A DNA stretch of 64,000 nt from JAOPZW01 sp963788935 (GTDB lineage Bacteria; Actinomycetota; Thermoleophilia; Solirubrobacterales; Solirubrobacteraceae): assembly GCA_963788935.1 (NCBI GenBank), contig CAWBIM010000004.1, positions 248,001-312,000 of the forward strand, written 5' to 3'. The notes under the pieces were generated by a model, which worked only from the letters and a program-made list of their open reading frames with translations, did no database searches and was not told the origin of the DNA. The translations under genes and the position numbers were made by a program. Below are positions 17,514 to 28,917 of this stretch, in pieces (positions within the stretch are counted from its first letter, which is position 1; every line of letters starts with the position of its first letter).

Positions 17514-18794
17514 CTACGCCCGCGCTCCGGCGGGCGCATACTCGGTGAGCTCGTCGAGCGCCGGCTTGACGTGCTCCATGAACAGCTCCATGTTGCGGAT
17601 GACGGCGTCGGCCGGCATCTGCGCGTAGTGGAAGATCAGGACGACGTACTCGGCCGGCAGCTCCTGCCACTGGGCCACGAACTGGTCGCGGACCATCTCG
17701 GGCGTGCCGTACATCCACAGGCCGCAGTCGACGACCGACTGCACCGGGTCGGCCGGGTCGAGCGGCATGACCGGCGTGAGCGCCTTGTAGAGGTTGACGT
17801 AGACCTCGGCGTCGTAGTCGGCGATCGCCTTCCGGGCGGCCTCCTCGGTGTCGGCGATCTGCATCCACCGCACGAGCGCCTGGTTCTGGCCGAGCGCGAA
17901 CTCGCGCCCGCCGGCCCGGGCGTGCTCGACGTAGGCCTGCCCGAACTTGCCGGCGCGGCCGATGCCCGAGAAGTACGTCGGGACGAAGCCCTTGTCGCCG
18001 CAGTACTCGACGGTCTCCTTGCTCGCGTTGGACGCGACGAAGACCGGCGGGTGCGGGTCGGTGTACGGCGCGGGCACCACGCTCACCCGCCGCACGCGGC
18101 CGTCGGGGCCGATCTCGCCCTCGGCGCCGTGGCGGGCCGTCGCCTCGGTCATGCCCCACTCGATCCCGTCCGTGTACGGGTACGGGATCTCCCAGCGCCC
18201 GCCGGCCGGGCGCTCGAGGCTGTCGGACTTCCAGGAGTCGAGGACGAGGTCGATCTGCTCCTCGAAGATGTCGCGGTTGACGCGGTCGTCCTTGTCCTGG
18301 GCGGCGAGCTGCGCCTGGTCCATCGCGGCGCGGTCCTCGTCGGTGCGCCCGGCGGGGGAGAGCGTCGCCCGCGTGCCGAGGTGCTGGCCGAGGACGTTGG
18401 TCCAGCGCGCCTGGTAGCCGCGCGAGAAGCCGACGAAGCAGCGCCCGTCGGAGAGGTGGTCGAGGATCGCCGTCTCCTCCGCGACCCGGATCGGGTTCTG
18501 CGCGCTCATCGTGTAGCCGAGCTGCCCGACGCGGATGTTGCGGGTGACCGCGGCCCAGTAGGCGTTGAGCGTGCCCGGGCTCGGACCGACCTCGTAGCCC
18601 TCGGAGTGGAAGTGGTGCTCGATCGTCGAGGCGCCCCAGAAGCCGAGCTCGTCGGCGGCCTTCACGAGCTCGGTCATGCCGTGCACGACGTCGTGGTAGC
18701 GCTCGACGTTGCGGCCGAGCGGCCGCAGGCTCGCCCGCTCCTCCTCGCTCTCGGCCGGGATGACGGGGTAGAGCTGGAGGATCGGCTTGACCAT
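17514..18794 (-). CDS. LLM-class flavin-dependent oxidoreductase 2
   Basis: A 426-residue luciferase-like monooxygenase, larger than its partner at 14508. The ATG at 18794 has CGAGGAG close upstream. Family motifs are STIEHHFHSEGYEVGPSPG, RNIRVGQLGYTMSAQNPIRVAEETAILDHLSDGRCFVGFSRGY and PPVFVASNASKETVEYCGDKG. The 'EHHF' motif and the length suggest the flavin monooxygenase branch rather than F420 reductases. It leads the minus-strand group with BKACE, cyclase and the smaller LLM protein, and diverges from a PucR regulator 135 nt away. A two-component flavin monooxygenase would need a separate flavin reductase; none is visible here. Confidence 0.85.
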   Translation of the reverse strand: MVKPILQLYPVIPAESEEERASLRPLGRNVERYHDVVHGMTELVKAADELGFWGASTIEHHFHSEGYEVGPSPGTLNAYWAAVTRNIRVGQLGYTMSAQNPIRVAEETAILDHLSDGRCFVGFSRGYQARWTNVLGQHLGTRATLSPAGRTDEDRAAMDQAQLAAQDKDDRVNRDIFEEQIDLVLDSWKSDSLERPAGGRWEIPYPYTDGIEWGMTEATARHGAEGEIGPDGRVRRVSVVPAPYTDPHPPVFVASNASKETVEYCGDKGFVPTYFSGIGRAGKFGQAYVEHARAGGREFALGQNQALVRWMQIADTEEAARKAIADYDAEVYVNLYKALTPVMPLDPADPVQSVVDCGLWMYGTPEMVRDQFVAQWQELPAEYVVLIFHYAQMPADAVIRNMELFMEHVKPALDELTEYAPAGARA

Positions 18795-18893
18795 GGCTCC
18801 TCGGGGCGTGCTGGACGGGACCGCCGGCCCGACTCTGTCAGTCGCCGCCGTCGCGCTCAATGTCCCGGGCGACAAGGATCCGCGTCGTGGTTG

Positions 18894-18922
18894 TTGCCCG
18901 CGTCAATCCGTGCCCGTAGGGT
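18894..18922 (+). promoter_or_regulatory. Promoter of the PucR regulator gene
   Basis: TTGCCC (18894-18899), a 17-nt spacer and TAGGGT (18917-18922) lie 6 nt before the ATG of the regulator, so the transcript would be leaderless. It is in the 134-nt gap shared with the divergent LLM-led operon, where control of both directions is likely. Confidence 0.5.
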
Positions 18923-18928
18923 GCGGCC

Positions 18929-20758
18929 ATGTCCCAGGCACCCGAGACGGTCGACGGGGCGGGCCTCGAGATCTTCCAGGAGGTGCTGCAGAGCCTCGTG
19001 CTCCAGCGCCCGCTCGAGGAGACGCTCGGCCTGATCTCGCGGCGCGTGTGCGAGCTCGCGGCGTTCGACTTCTGCGGCATCGTGCTCCCCGACGAGCAGT
19101 GGGAGCACGTCCACCTCGCCGCCTCGCACGGGTTCCCGCCGAACTACGTCAAGCGCCTCAACGAGCTCTGGCTCGCGCCGCTCGAGGGGGTCGACCTCGA
19201 CGGCTCGCCGACGGTCGCCGCGCTCAAGCGCCGCGAGACCGCCGTCCTCACCGACGCGCTGTCGGACGAGGGCTTCCGGCCGTGGCGCGCGCTGGCGACC
19301 GAGTTCGGCTACCGCTCGCTCGTCTCCGCCCCGCTCGTCGTGCGCGGCGAGGTCCTCGGCGCGCTCAACGGCTACTCGGCCCAGCCGCGGACGCTGACCG
19401 ACGCCCAGCTGCAGACCGTCGAGACGCTCGCGGGCCAGGCGGCGCTCGCGCTGCGGCTCACGATGCTCGTCGACGCCCAGCAGGAGACGATCGCCCAGCT
19501 GCGCGAGGCCAACGAGCAGCTGCGCGAGCACCGCCGGATGCTCGAGCGCTCGCACGACATCCACCTGCGGCTCACGTCGGCCGTCATCGCGGGCGCCGAC
19601 TTCCACGCCGTCGCCCAGACGCTCGCCGGCCTCATCGGCCGCGGCGTCCTCGTGACCGACGCGGGCGGCCGGCCGATCTGCACCTCGGAGGATCCGCCGC
19701 CGCACCCCGCGCTCGTGACGGCGTCGCCCGACGCCCTCGTCGGGCGCATCCGCATCGGCGCCGAGCTGCTCGGCCACGTCGTCGTCGAGGAGGGCGACCC
19801 CGGCTCGCGCGACCTCGACGTCCGCGCGGTCGAGCACGCGGGCACCGTGCTCGCGCTCGAGATCGTCAAGGAGCGCGTTGCGCGTGCCACGGAAGAACGC
19901 CTGCGCTCGGACTTCCTCTCCGACCTCCTCGAGGGCCGCGACGTGGCCGAGGATCGCATCGGCGAGCGCGCGCGCCACTACGGGCTGACGCTCGGGGCCG
20001 AGCACCGCGTCGTCGTCGCCGCCCTCGAGGACGGTCCGGCGCACCCGGCCCGGGCGCGGCGCCCCGAGGCCGCCGGCCGCGACCGCCGGGCGCAGGTCCT
20101 CGCCGCGCTGGCCGCGACGCTCGCCGAGCGCCTGCCGGGCGCCCTCACCGGCCGCGCCGGCGACGTGGTGACCGTCGCCGTCCCCACCGGCGGCGACCCC
20201 GCCCGGGCCCTGGAGCGCGTGACCGGCGCGATCGCCGCGGGGCGCGCGCGCGTGGCCGAGCTCGTGCCGGGCCTGCAGGTCTCGGCCGGCATCGGGGCGG
20301 TCGCGCGGGCCGCGCCGGACTTCCGCGCGTCCTACGCCGGCGCGACCCGCTGCCTCGACGTCCTGCGCCGCCTCGGCCGGCCGGGCGAGACGCTCGCCGC
20401 CGACGAGCTCGGGATCCTCGGCCTGTTCGTCGACAACGCGCGCCCCGAGGAGCTCGAGGCGCTCGCACGGCAGGTCCTCGGCCCGGCGCTGGACCACGAC
20501 GCGCGGACGGGCAGCGAGCTGCTGCGCACGCTCGAGAGCTACCTCGGGTGCGGCTGTGACGCGCGCGCGTGCGCGCGCGACCTCTACGTCCACGCGAACA
20601 CGGTGCGCTACCGGTTGCGCCAGGTCCAGGACCTCTGCGACCTCGACCTGCGCGACCCGCAGGACCTCCTGCGCGTGACGATGGCGCGGCTGGTCGTGCG
20701 ACTGCTCGGAGATCGCGCGACAGTCAGCGGTCCGGCGGCCGTGACGCGGAAATCCTGA
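18929..20758 (+). CDS. GAF-domain PucR/CdaR-family transcriptional regulator
   Basis: A 609-residue regulator. Residues 15-175 form a GAF domain (ELAAFDFCGIVLPDEQW, FGYRSLVSAPLVVRGEVLGALNGY), then a helical linker of about 40 residues likely to be a coiled coil, a central GGDEF-like fold common in PucR proteins, and a C-terminal PucR helix-turn-helix (CARDLYVHANTVRYRLRQVQ). Such proteins sense a small catabolite through GAF and control purine, amide or amino-acid catabolism. It sits between a divergent catabolic operon (LLM, BKACE, cyclase) and a co-directional peptide-type transporter, the usual place for a pathway regulator. I infer that it controls both; the inducer is unknown. Confidence 0.9.
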   Translation: MSQAPETVDGAGLEIFQEVLQSLVLQRPLEETLGLISRRVCELAAFDFCGIVLPDEQWEHVHLAASHGFPPNYVKRLNELWLAPLEGVDLDGSPTVAALKRRETAVLTDALSDEGFRPWRALATEFGYRSLVSAPLVVRGEVLGALNGYSAQPRTLTDAQLQTVETLAGQAALALRLTMLVDAQQETIAQLREANEQLREHRRMLERSHDIHLRLTSAVIAGADFHAVAQTLAGLIGRGVLVTDAGGRPICTSEDPPPHPALVTASPDALVGRIRIGAELLGHVVVEEGDPGSRDLDVRAVEHAGTVLALEIVKERVARATEERLRSDFLSDLLEGRDVAEDRIGERARHYGLTLGAEHRVVVAALEDGPAHPARARRPEAAGRDRRAQVLAALAATLAERLPGALTGRAGDVVTVAVPTGGDPARALERVTGAIAAGRARVAELVPGLQVSAGIGAVARAAPDFRASYAGATRCLDVLRRLGRPGETLAADELGILGLFVDNARPEELEALARQVLGPALDHDARTGSELLRTLESYLGCGCDARACARDLYVHANTVRYRLRQVQDLCDLDLRDPQDLLRVTMARLVVRLLGDRATVSGPAAVTRKS

Positions 20759-20779
20759 CCGGGTGCTTATCTGTACGCG

Positions 20780-20801
20780 GGCGGGTACCCCAGTACCCGC
20801 C
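20780..20801. promoter_or_regulatory. Perfect 9-bp inverted repeat before the ABC transporter operon
   Basis: GGCGGGTAC and GTACCCGCC flank a 4-nt spacer CCCA, 15 nt upstream of the first permease start and just before its CAGGGGAG ribosome site. It could be an operator for the PucR protein encoded directly upstream, or an RNA hairpin that limits read-through or protects the mRNA end. No T-tract follows. Confidence 0.5.
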
Positions 20802-20815
20802 GTCCAGGGGAGTCC

Positions 20816-21799
20816 ATGGCCAAGTTCCTTCTGCGCCGTTTTGCGAACTACGTGATTCTCGTCGCGGTTGCGACCTCCGGCGCGTACATGCTCGCGGCAG
20901 TCAGCCTCAAGCCGCGCGCGAACTTCGAGGGACGCAACCCGCCGCCGCCGGAGCAGGTCGTCGACGCCCGGCTCACAGAGCTCAACCTCAACGACAAGAC
21001 GCCGGTCCTCGAGCGCTACAAGACGTGGGTCAGCGGGGTCGTGCGACTCGACTTCGGCAAGACGTGGGATGGCGACTCGGTCAACGCCGAGATGGGCCGG
21101 CGCATCGGCGTCAGCCTCCGCCTCCTGCTCATCGCGACGATCATCGGGGGCCTGCTGGGGGTGCTCGCCGGCGCCTGGGGGGCCATCCGCCAGTACCAAC
21201 TCTCCGACCACGCGGTCACGATGCTGTCGTTCGTGATCCTCTCGATCCCGGTGTTCGTCCTGGCGGTGGTGCTCGAGGTCGCGGCCGTCGGGTTCAACAA
21301 CGCGGTCGGATCGAAGGTGTTCGAGTACACCGGCGAGTTCACGCCGGGCCTGCAGGGCGGCTTCTGGACCCACGCGGTCGACCGCCTGCAGCACCTGGTC
21401 CTGCCGAGCATCACGCTCATCCTCGGCGAGATCGCGATCTTCAGCCGCTACCAGCGCAGCGCGATGCTCGACGTGCTGGGCCAGGACTTCGTCCGCACGG
21501 CCCAGGCCAAGGGGCTGCGGCGGCGCAGCGCGCTGATGCGCCACGCGCTGCGCACCGCGCTGATCCCGGCGGTCACCTACTTCATCTACAACTTCGGGAT
21601 CCTCATCGTGGGCGCCACGTTCACCGAGAAGATCTTCGGCTGGCACGGGATGGGAGAGTGGTTCGTGGATTCCGTGACGCGGCAGGACACCAACGCCGTC
21701 GCCGCCGTGACGTGCTTCGCGGCGATCATGATCCTGCTCGCGGGCCTCGTGTCCGACATCGCCTATGCGTTGCTCGACCCGCGGATCCGGGTGAGCTGA
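20816..21799 (+). CDS. Peptide/opine-type ABC transporter permease (DppB-like)
   Basis: A 327-residue inner-membrane permease with six predicted transmembrane segments, the first at residues 8-30. The cytoplasmic EAA loop is visible as GQDFVRTAQAKGLRRRSALMRHALR, which contacts the ATPase. The periplasmic region between helices 1 and 2 is long, as in the DppB/OppB family. It starts at an ATG with AGGGGAG upstream and is followed one base after its stop by the second permease gene. Despite the family name, such systems also carry nickel, opines, sugars or other small organic molecules, so its substrate may be the compound degraded by the neighbouring LLM-BKACE operon. Confidence 0.9.
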   Translation: MAKFLLRRFANYVILVAVATSGAYMLAAVSLKPRANFEGRNPPPPEQVVDARLTELNLNDKTPVLERYKTWVSGVVRLDFGKTWDGDSVNAEMGRRIGVSLRLLLIATIIGGLLGVLAGAWGAIRQYQLSDHAVTMLSFVILSIPVFVLAVVLEVAAVGFNNAVGSKVFEYTGEFTPGLQGGFWTHAVDRLQHLVLPSITLILGEIAIFSRYQRSAMLDVLGQDFVRTAQAKGLRRRSALMRHALRTALIPAVTYFIYNFGILIVGATFTEKIFGWHGMGEWFVDSVTRQDTNAVAAVTCFAAIMILLAGLVSDIAYALLDPRIRVS

Positions 21800-21800
21800 G

Positions 21801-22724
21801 ATGGCCGTCCCGAGCGACTCCCTCACCCAGGTCGCCCCGCAGACCGATGGCGATGATCCGCTCCTCGACGAGACCCGGATCGCGTCGCGCTGGAGCATCG
21901 TCCTGCAGCGCTTCCGCCGGCGCCGGCTGGCGATGTTCGGCCTCGTGGTCCTCGTGCTGATGTTCCTGCTGGCGTTCGTCGGGCCGTACCTCACCCAGTG
22001 GGAGTACACCGACCACGACTTCAACGCGTTCCTGCAGGGGCCGTCGCTCGACCACTGGTTCGGCACCACGCAGACCGGCGGCGACGTCTACGCGCTCACC
22101 CTGCGCGGGATGCAGAAGTCCCTGATCATCGGCCTGCTCGTCGCGCTGTTCTCGACGGGGATCGCGGCGCTCGTCGGATCGTTCGCCGGCTACTTCGGCG
22201 GCTGGGTCGACCGCGCGCTCATGTGGTTCGTCGACCTGCTGCTCGTCCTGCCGGCGTTCCTCATCATCGCGATCCTGTCGCCGACGTTCCGCGGCAAGAC
22301 GTGGCTCGTCTTCGTGATCCTGCTCGCGGCGTTCCTGTGGATGGTCACCGCGCGGATCGTGCGCGGCATGACGATCTCGCTGCGCGAGCGCGAGTACGTG
22401 ATGGCGGCGCGCTACATGGGCGTGCCGGCGCACAGGATCATCTTCCGCCACATCCTCCCGAACATCTCCTCGCTGCTGATCGTCGACGCGACGATCAACG
22501 TGAGCGCCGCGGTGATCTCCGAGACCGGCCTGTCGTACTTCGGCTTCGGCGTCCAGCCGCCGGACGTCTCGCTCGGCACGCTGATCGCCGACGGCACGCC
22601 GTCGGCCACGACCTACCCGTGGCTCTTCGCGTTCGCGGCCGGCCTGCTCGTCATCACCGTCCTCGCCGTGAACCTCGTCGGCGACGGCCTGCGCGACGCG
22701 CTCGACCCGACGTCCGGGTTCTGA
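21801..22724 (+). CDS. Peptide/opine-type ABC transporter permease (DppC-like)
   Basis: A 307-residue permease with a soluble N-terminal tail of about 35 residues carrying RWSIVLQRFRRRRLAMFG before the first helix, as usual for DppC. Six transmembrane segments are predicted. The EAA loop is EYVMAARYMGVPAHRIIFRHILPN, and the C-terminus shows SYFGFGVQPPDVSLGTLIADG, a DppC hallmark. The start codon is one base after the stop of the first permease, so the two should be made in equal amounts and pair in the membrane. The fused ATPase gene follows after 5 nt. Confidence 0.9.
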   Translation: MAVPSDSLTQVAPQTDGDDPLLDETRIASRWSIVLQRFRRRRLAMFGLVVLVLMFLLAFVGPYLTQWEYTDHDFNAFLQGPSLDHWFGTTQTGGDVYALTLRGMQKSLIIGLLVALFSTGIAALVGSFAGYFGGWVDRALMWFVDLLLVLPAFLIIAILSPTFRGKTWLVFVILLAAFLWMVTARIVRGMTISLREREYVMAARYMGVPAHRIIFRHILPNISSLLIVDATINVSAAVISETGLSYFGFGVQPPDVSLGTLIADGTPSATTYPWLFAFAAGLLVITVLAVNLVGDGLRDALDPTSGF

Positions 22725-22729
22725 TCGGG

Positions 22730-24793
<2,064 letters not shown>

Positions 24794-24843
24794 AGGCCGA
24801 GGGAGAAGTGGTGCACACCAAAAACGCTCTGAGGAGGAGTGCT

Positions 24844-26587
24844 GTGTTCGTACGTTCGAGAAGGACCTCGCTGCTGGCGGTCCTCGTGTCCGCGACCGCG
24901 TTCGTCGTCGCCGCCTGCGGCGGCTCCGACAGCGGGTCGGACACCGGGGGCGACGCCAAGCCGACGAAGCAGCAGGAAGCGTCGGCGACCAAGCAGATCG
25001 ACATCAACGAGCAGCCGCTCGACAAGGTCAAGCAGGGCGGCACGATCCGCTGGGCGGTCGATCAGCTCTCGACCCAGTGGAACTACAACCAGATCAACGG
25101 GCCGAACTCGGCGACCGCCCAGGTGCTCTACGGCGTCATGCCGTACGTCTTCATCGCCGACAAGACCGCGACGACCAGCCCCAACCCGGACTACCTGACG
25201 TCCGCGAAGGCCGACAACTCGAGCGGCAAGCAGGTCGTCACGATGGAGATCAACCCGAAGGCCAAGTGGTCGGACGGCACGCCGATCACCGAGAAGGACT
25301 TCGAGACCCAGTGGGACGCGCTGAAGGACCCGACGAGCAAGTATCAGATCGCCTCGTCGACCGGCTACGACCGCATCGAGAGCGTCAAGCAGGGCAAGGA
25401 CGAGCATGAGGTCATCGCGACGTTCAGCAAGCCCTTCGCCGACTGGAAGTCGCTGTGGTCGCCCATGTATCCGGCGAAGTACCAGGACACCGCGGACCAC
25501 TTCAACAAGGGCTACTTCAACAAGATCCCGGTCACCGCGGGCCCGTTCAAGGTCGACAAGATCGACAAGTCCGCGAAGACGGTGACGATGACCGCGGACC
25601 CGAACTGGTGGGGCGCCAAGCCGAAGCTCGACCGCATCATCACCCGGTCGCTCGAGGGTGACGCCGGCGTGAACGCGTTCGTCAACGGCGAGGTCGACGT
25701 CAACCTCCTGCCGAACGACCCGGCCTCGTACAAGCGGGCGAAGTCGGCGAAGAACGGCGTGATCCGCGTCGCCGGCGGCCCGGACTTCCGCCACTTCACG
25801 TTCAACGGCACGAGCCCGAACCTGTCCGACGTCAACGTGCGCCAGGCGATCGCGATGTCGATCAACCGCAACGCGATCAACAAGGCGGACCTGACCGGCC
25901 TGCCGTGGCCGGCGCGGACGATGGACAACCACTTCCTCGTCAACACCCAGGCGGGCTACAAGGCGAACGCCGGGACGGTCGGGCAGTACGACCCGGAGAA
26001 GGCCAAGCAGATGCTCGACGCCGCGGGCTGGAAGATGGGCAGCGGCGGGTTCCGCACCAAGGGCGGCAAGACGCTCGACCTGCGGTTCGTGATCCCGGTC
26101 GGGATCGCCGGCGAGCAAGCAGGAAGGCGAGCTGACCCAGGCGATGCTGAAGGATGTCGGCGTCAAGATCGACGTCCGCGCCGTGCCGAGCGAGGACTTC
26201 TTCGACAAGTACGTCATCCCGGGCAACTTCGACATCACGCCGTTCTCGTGGCTCGGGACGCCGTTCCCGATCTCGTCGGCGCAGTCGATCTACGCCAACC
26301 CGACGAAGGACTCCTCGGGCGAGCTGCAGATCCAGCAGAACTTCGCCCGCGTCGGCTCCAAGGAGATCGACGACCTGATGAACAAGGCGGAGGAGACGCT
26401 CGACCCGAACGAGGCGTTCGCCCTCACCAACCAGGCGGACGCCGCAATCTGGAACGAGGTCCACTCGGTGGTCTTCTACCAGCGGCCGCAGATGAACGGC
26501 GTCAACAAGAACCTCGCGAACGTCGGCTCGTTCGGCTTCGCGCAGCCCGACTACACGAAGATCGGGTTCATGAGCGCGCCGAGCTGA
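24844..26587 (+). pseudogene. Solute-binding lipoprotein of the ABC transporter (family 5), frame broken by one extra base
   Basis: This is the extracellular substrate-binding protein (SBP_bac_5) of the transporter. I chose the GTG at 24844, which has GAGGAGGAG just upstream; residues 1-24 then form a lipoprotein signal ending FVVAAC with Cys25. The body has typical lobes (KWSDGTPITEKDFETQWDAL, TMTADPNWWGAKPKLDRI, NVRQAIAMSINR). Near 26109-26116 the frame shifts: GKTLDLRFVIPVGIAG continues in another frame as KQEGELTQAMLKDVGVKIDV. One surplus base explains this; no stretch is lost. Restored length is about 580 residues. An intact gene with a consensus error is most likely. Confidence 0.85.
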
Positions 26588-26631
26588 GGCGCGTCACCGA
26601 CTGACGTCGCGGCGGCCGGTCCGGCCGGGGT

Positions 26632-27303
26632 CTACGGAATCGTGACCTCGCCGGACCGGCCGCGCACGACGTGCGGCTCCTTGGAGTCCGGCAGCGCGAA
26701 GGACGCCAGGAGCGCGAGCAGGATCGCGACGACGATCCATACGGCGAAGCCACCGACGAGCCGTCGCGTGCGCCGGCGCGCCGCCGCGCGGAAGGCGCTC
26801 GCCGTGCCGGGCCCGAGCAGGTCGTCGACGACCGTCGGCTCGAGGCCGAGATCGCGCTCGCGGCACCATGCGACGAGGCCGTCGGGCCCGTCCACCGTCG
26901 CGACCTCGGCGGCGTAGGCCGTCGCCAGCCGCGTCACGAGCGCCGCGTTGCGCATCGGCGTGACGACGAGCGCCCGCGGCCGCCCGCGCTCGGCGCGGAG
27001 CCCCTCGGGATGGATCTCGATCGCCCCGTCGCACTCGACGACGCCCGCGATCTCCCGGCGCGGCGCGAGCACCCGCCGCGCGCTCTGGCGGTCCGGATGC
27101 CACGCGTGCAGGCCGCAGACGCAGTCGTGCTCGGGCGCGTGATGGGCCGGGTCCCGGGCGCAGGTCGCGACGAGCCACCGGCCGCCGTCGGGCCACGGCG
27201 TGGCGCGGTGCGGCCCGGCGAGGCGCTCCTCGCCGGGCTTTCCGACGACGACCCAGGTGCGCAGGCCGTAGACCGGCCCGGCGACCAGCGGGACGTCGCT
27301 CAC
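26632..27303 (-). CDS. Hypothetical protein with cysteine/histidine-rich N-terminus and one C-terminal membrane helix
   Basis: A 223-residue protein of unknown function. It opens with VYGLRTWVVVG and then CARDPAHHAPEHDCVCGLHAWHP, a cluster of three cysteines and several histidines that may bind zinc or another metal. A long middle region follows, with no family I recognise. A single hydrophobic helix (residues 190-212) precedes a short tail, so the protein may be tail-anchored with most of its mass in the cytosol. The GTG start overlaps the stop of a 37-codon open frame (GTGA at 27300-27303). Converges on the ABC binding-protein gene. Confidence 0.6.
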   Translation of the reverse strand: MSDVPLVAGPVYGLRTWVVVGKPGEERLAGPHRATPWPDGGRWLVATCARDPAHHAPEHDCVCGLHAWHPDRQSARRVLAPRREIAGVVECDGAIEIHPEGLRAERGRPRALVVTPMRNAALVTRLATAYAAEVATVDGPDGLVAWCRERDLGLEPTVVDDLLGPGTASAFRAAARRRTRRLVGGFAVWIVVAILLALLASFALPDSKEPHVVRGRSGEVTIP

Positions 27304-27413
27304 GGGCGGGCGGCGGCGACCGGCGCGGGCGCCGACGCCGGGGCGGGCGTCGGGACCGGAGCGGGCGGCGCGACGACCTCCACGACGATGCGGCGTGAGG
27401 GACCGGCGACCAT
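27300..27413 (-). CDS. Possible 37-residue proline/alanine-rich micro-protein
   Basis: An ATG at 27413 opens a 37-codon frame with a VVEVVAPPAPVPTPAPA-type body, ending in a TGA that overlaps the GTG of the next gene. The overlap style is the same as between real genes here, so it could be a translated leader coupled to its neighbour. There is only a weak GGATGATCGG upstream. The proline/alanine content may simply reflect high GC. Confidence 0.35.
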   Translation of the reverse strand: MVAGPSRRIVVEVVAPPAPVPTPAPASAPAPVAAARP

Positions 27414-27493
27414 CGTCCGATCATCCGCCCTTCCTCGCGCGAGGGCAAGGCCGACGGTCGGCTGGGCGCGATGGCGTGCGACGATGCCCGGCG

Positions 27494-28303
27494 ATGGAGG
27501 CGACGGTGCGCGTGTGCCCGTTCTGCGGCGAGCCGCCCGGGGCGGCGGTGTTCTGCGCGGCGTGCGGGCGCAACCTGGCGGCGGTCGAGCGGCTGCCGAC
27601 GCGGGCGGAGTGGGAGGCGGGGGCGGAGCCCGCGACCCGGGCGGAGGCGACGGGGCAGGCCTCGGGGCCGCCGGACGGCGCGCTCGCCGAGCGCTGCGCC
27701 GAGGCCACGGCCGCGTTCCTCGCCGCGATGCGCGCCGCCGGCTCGCCGGGCACCGGGGCGTGGCCGATGCCCGACGCCCCGAAGGAGGGCCTCTTCCGCC
27801 GCACGCCGGAGCTCCGCGGCTGGGTCGTGCGGCCGGTCGTGTGGGACGACGAGGAGACGCCCAGCCACCACGAGCCCGGGCTCGTGCTCGACACCGATGG
27901 CGCCTTCCACGTCCTCGACAGCCAGATCCGCGGCTGGGGCCAGCGCGACTTCCCGGTCTTCCACGACACGGCGCGGGCCGAGCCGGTCGCGATGCCGGTC
28001 GAGGGGCGGCTGATCGCGGCGCTCGACGCCCTCCGCGCCGAGCACGGCGTGTCCTACGGCGCTCAGAAGCCCTCCAGGCGGCTGCGCGAGGCGGGGTCGT
28101 TGAGGTTGAGGACGAGGCTCGGCGCCGGGATCTGGTGGTCCGCGCTCGTCGGGGTGACCGCCGTGCCGATCGAGAAGTACTCGATGACGTGCGAGTTCCA
28201 GCCGTGGTTGCCCTCGGTGAGCGCGACCCCGACGATGCCCTCGGCCTCGAGCGCCTCGGCCTCGGCCTGCATCCGCTCCATCGCGAGCTCGCGGGCGTCG
28301 TAG
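27494..28303 (+). CDS. Zinc-ribbon protein of unknown function
   Basis: From the ATG at 27494 the first 30 residues form a zinc ribbon, VCPFCGEPPGAAVFCAACGRNL (two CxxC pairs). The middle (residues 95-185) holds an ordered domain with RGWVVRPVVWDDEETPSHHEPGLVLDTDGAFHVLDSQIRGWGQRDFPVFHD that I cannot assign. The last 75 residues run antisense through the 3' end of the YbjQ gene on the other strand and look unlike protein, so the true end may be near residue 190-200, with another undetected indel at about 28050. The coordinates given are those of the uninterrupted frame. Confidence 0.55.
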   Translation: MEATVRVCPFCGEPPGAAVFCAACGRNLAAVERLPTRAEWEAGAEPATRAEATGQASGPPDGALAERCAEATAAFLAAMRAAGSPGTGAWPMPDAPKEGLFRRTPELRGWVVRPVVWDDEETPSHHEPGLVLDTDGAFHVLDSQIRGWGQRDFPVFHDTARAEPVAMPVEGRLIAALDALRAEHGVSYGAQKPSRRLREAGSLRLRTRLGAGIWWSALVGVTAVPIEKYSMTCEFQPWLPSVSATPTMPSASSASASACIRSIASSRAS

Positions 28304-28917
28304 AGCGCCTGGGTGAAGTTCGGCATCTCGGTGTTGCGCCCGATCCGCTTCAGCCAGCCGCCGAGGCCCTGGTGGGCGACGTGGTAGACGCAGGTCCCCA
28401 TCACGAGCCCGAGCGGCCGGTAGCCGGCCGAGGTCAGCGTGTAGAAGTCCTGGCCGGAGAGGTCGCTCGTGAACGGGCGGCCGTTCGGGGCGCGGTGGAG
28501 CTTGCCCTCGGCGTGGCGCACGGCGGTGCCGATGGCGATGAACTCGGCGAGGTCGTTGCCCCACTCCGCGCGGCTGACGTCGAGGCGCACCGCGACGATC
28601 CCGTCCGCGCCGAGCTGGTCGGCCTCCTCCTCCATGCGGGTCATCGCGAGCTCGCGGGCGTGGTACATCGCCTGCGTCAGGACGTCCATCTCCTGGTTCT
28701 GGCTCCACGCCCCGACCTGGAAGCCGATGTGGTAGATCGACGTGCCGACCACGAGCCCGAGCGGCTCGAAGCCCGCGGCCTTGACGAGCAGGAACTCGTT
28801 GACCGAGAGGTCGCTCGTGAAGAAGCTGCGGTCGCGCATCCGCTCGAGGCGCTCGACCCCGTGCTCCGGCACGCCGGCGGTCGAGGTGGGGTCGTAGGGC
28901 TCGGGCTCCTGGGTCAC
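28063..28917 (-). CDS. Tandem YbjQ-like (heavy-metal-binding, PF01906) domain protein 1
   Basis: A 284-residue soluble protein made of two copies of the YbjQ fold. Each begins with a SDLS motif (FFTSDLSVNEFLLVKAAGFEPLG at residues 31-53, and PFTSDLSGQDFYTLTSAGYRPLG after residue 140) and continues with a GxSxYH strand, a helix ending ARELAMTRM or ARELAMERM, and a DGIVAV or EGIVGV strand. YbjQ proteins form pentamers; the metal-binding name rests on weak evidence. The GTG start overlaps the TGA of the sister gene upstream (GTGA at 28914-28917). A shared complex with that protein is plausible. Confidence 0.75.
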   Translation of the reverse strand: MTQEPEPYDPTSTAGVPEHGVERLERMRDRSFFTSDLSVNEFLLVKAAGFEPLGLVVGTSIYHIGFQVGAWSQNQEMDVLTQAMYHARELAMTRMEEEADQLGADGIVAVRLDVSRAEWGNDLAEFIAIGTAVRHAEGKLHRAPNGRPFTSDLSGQDFYTLTSAGYRPLGLVMGTCVYHVAHQGLGGWLKRIGRNTEMPNFTQALYDARELAMERMQAEAEALEAEGIVGVALTEGNHGWNSHVIEYFSIGTAVTPTSADHQIPAPSLVLNLNDPASRSRLEGF

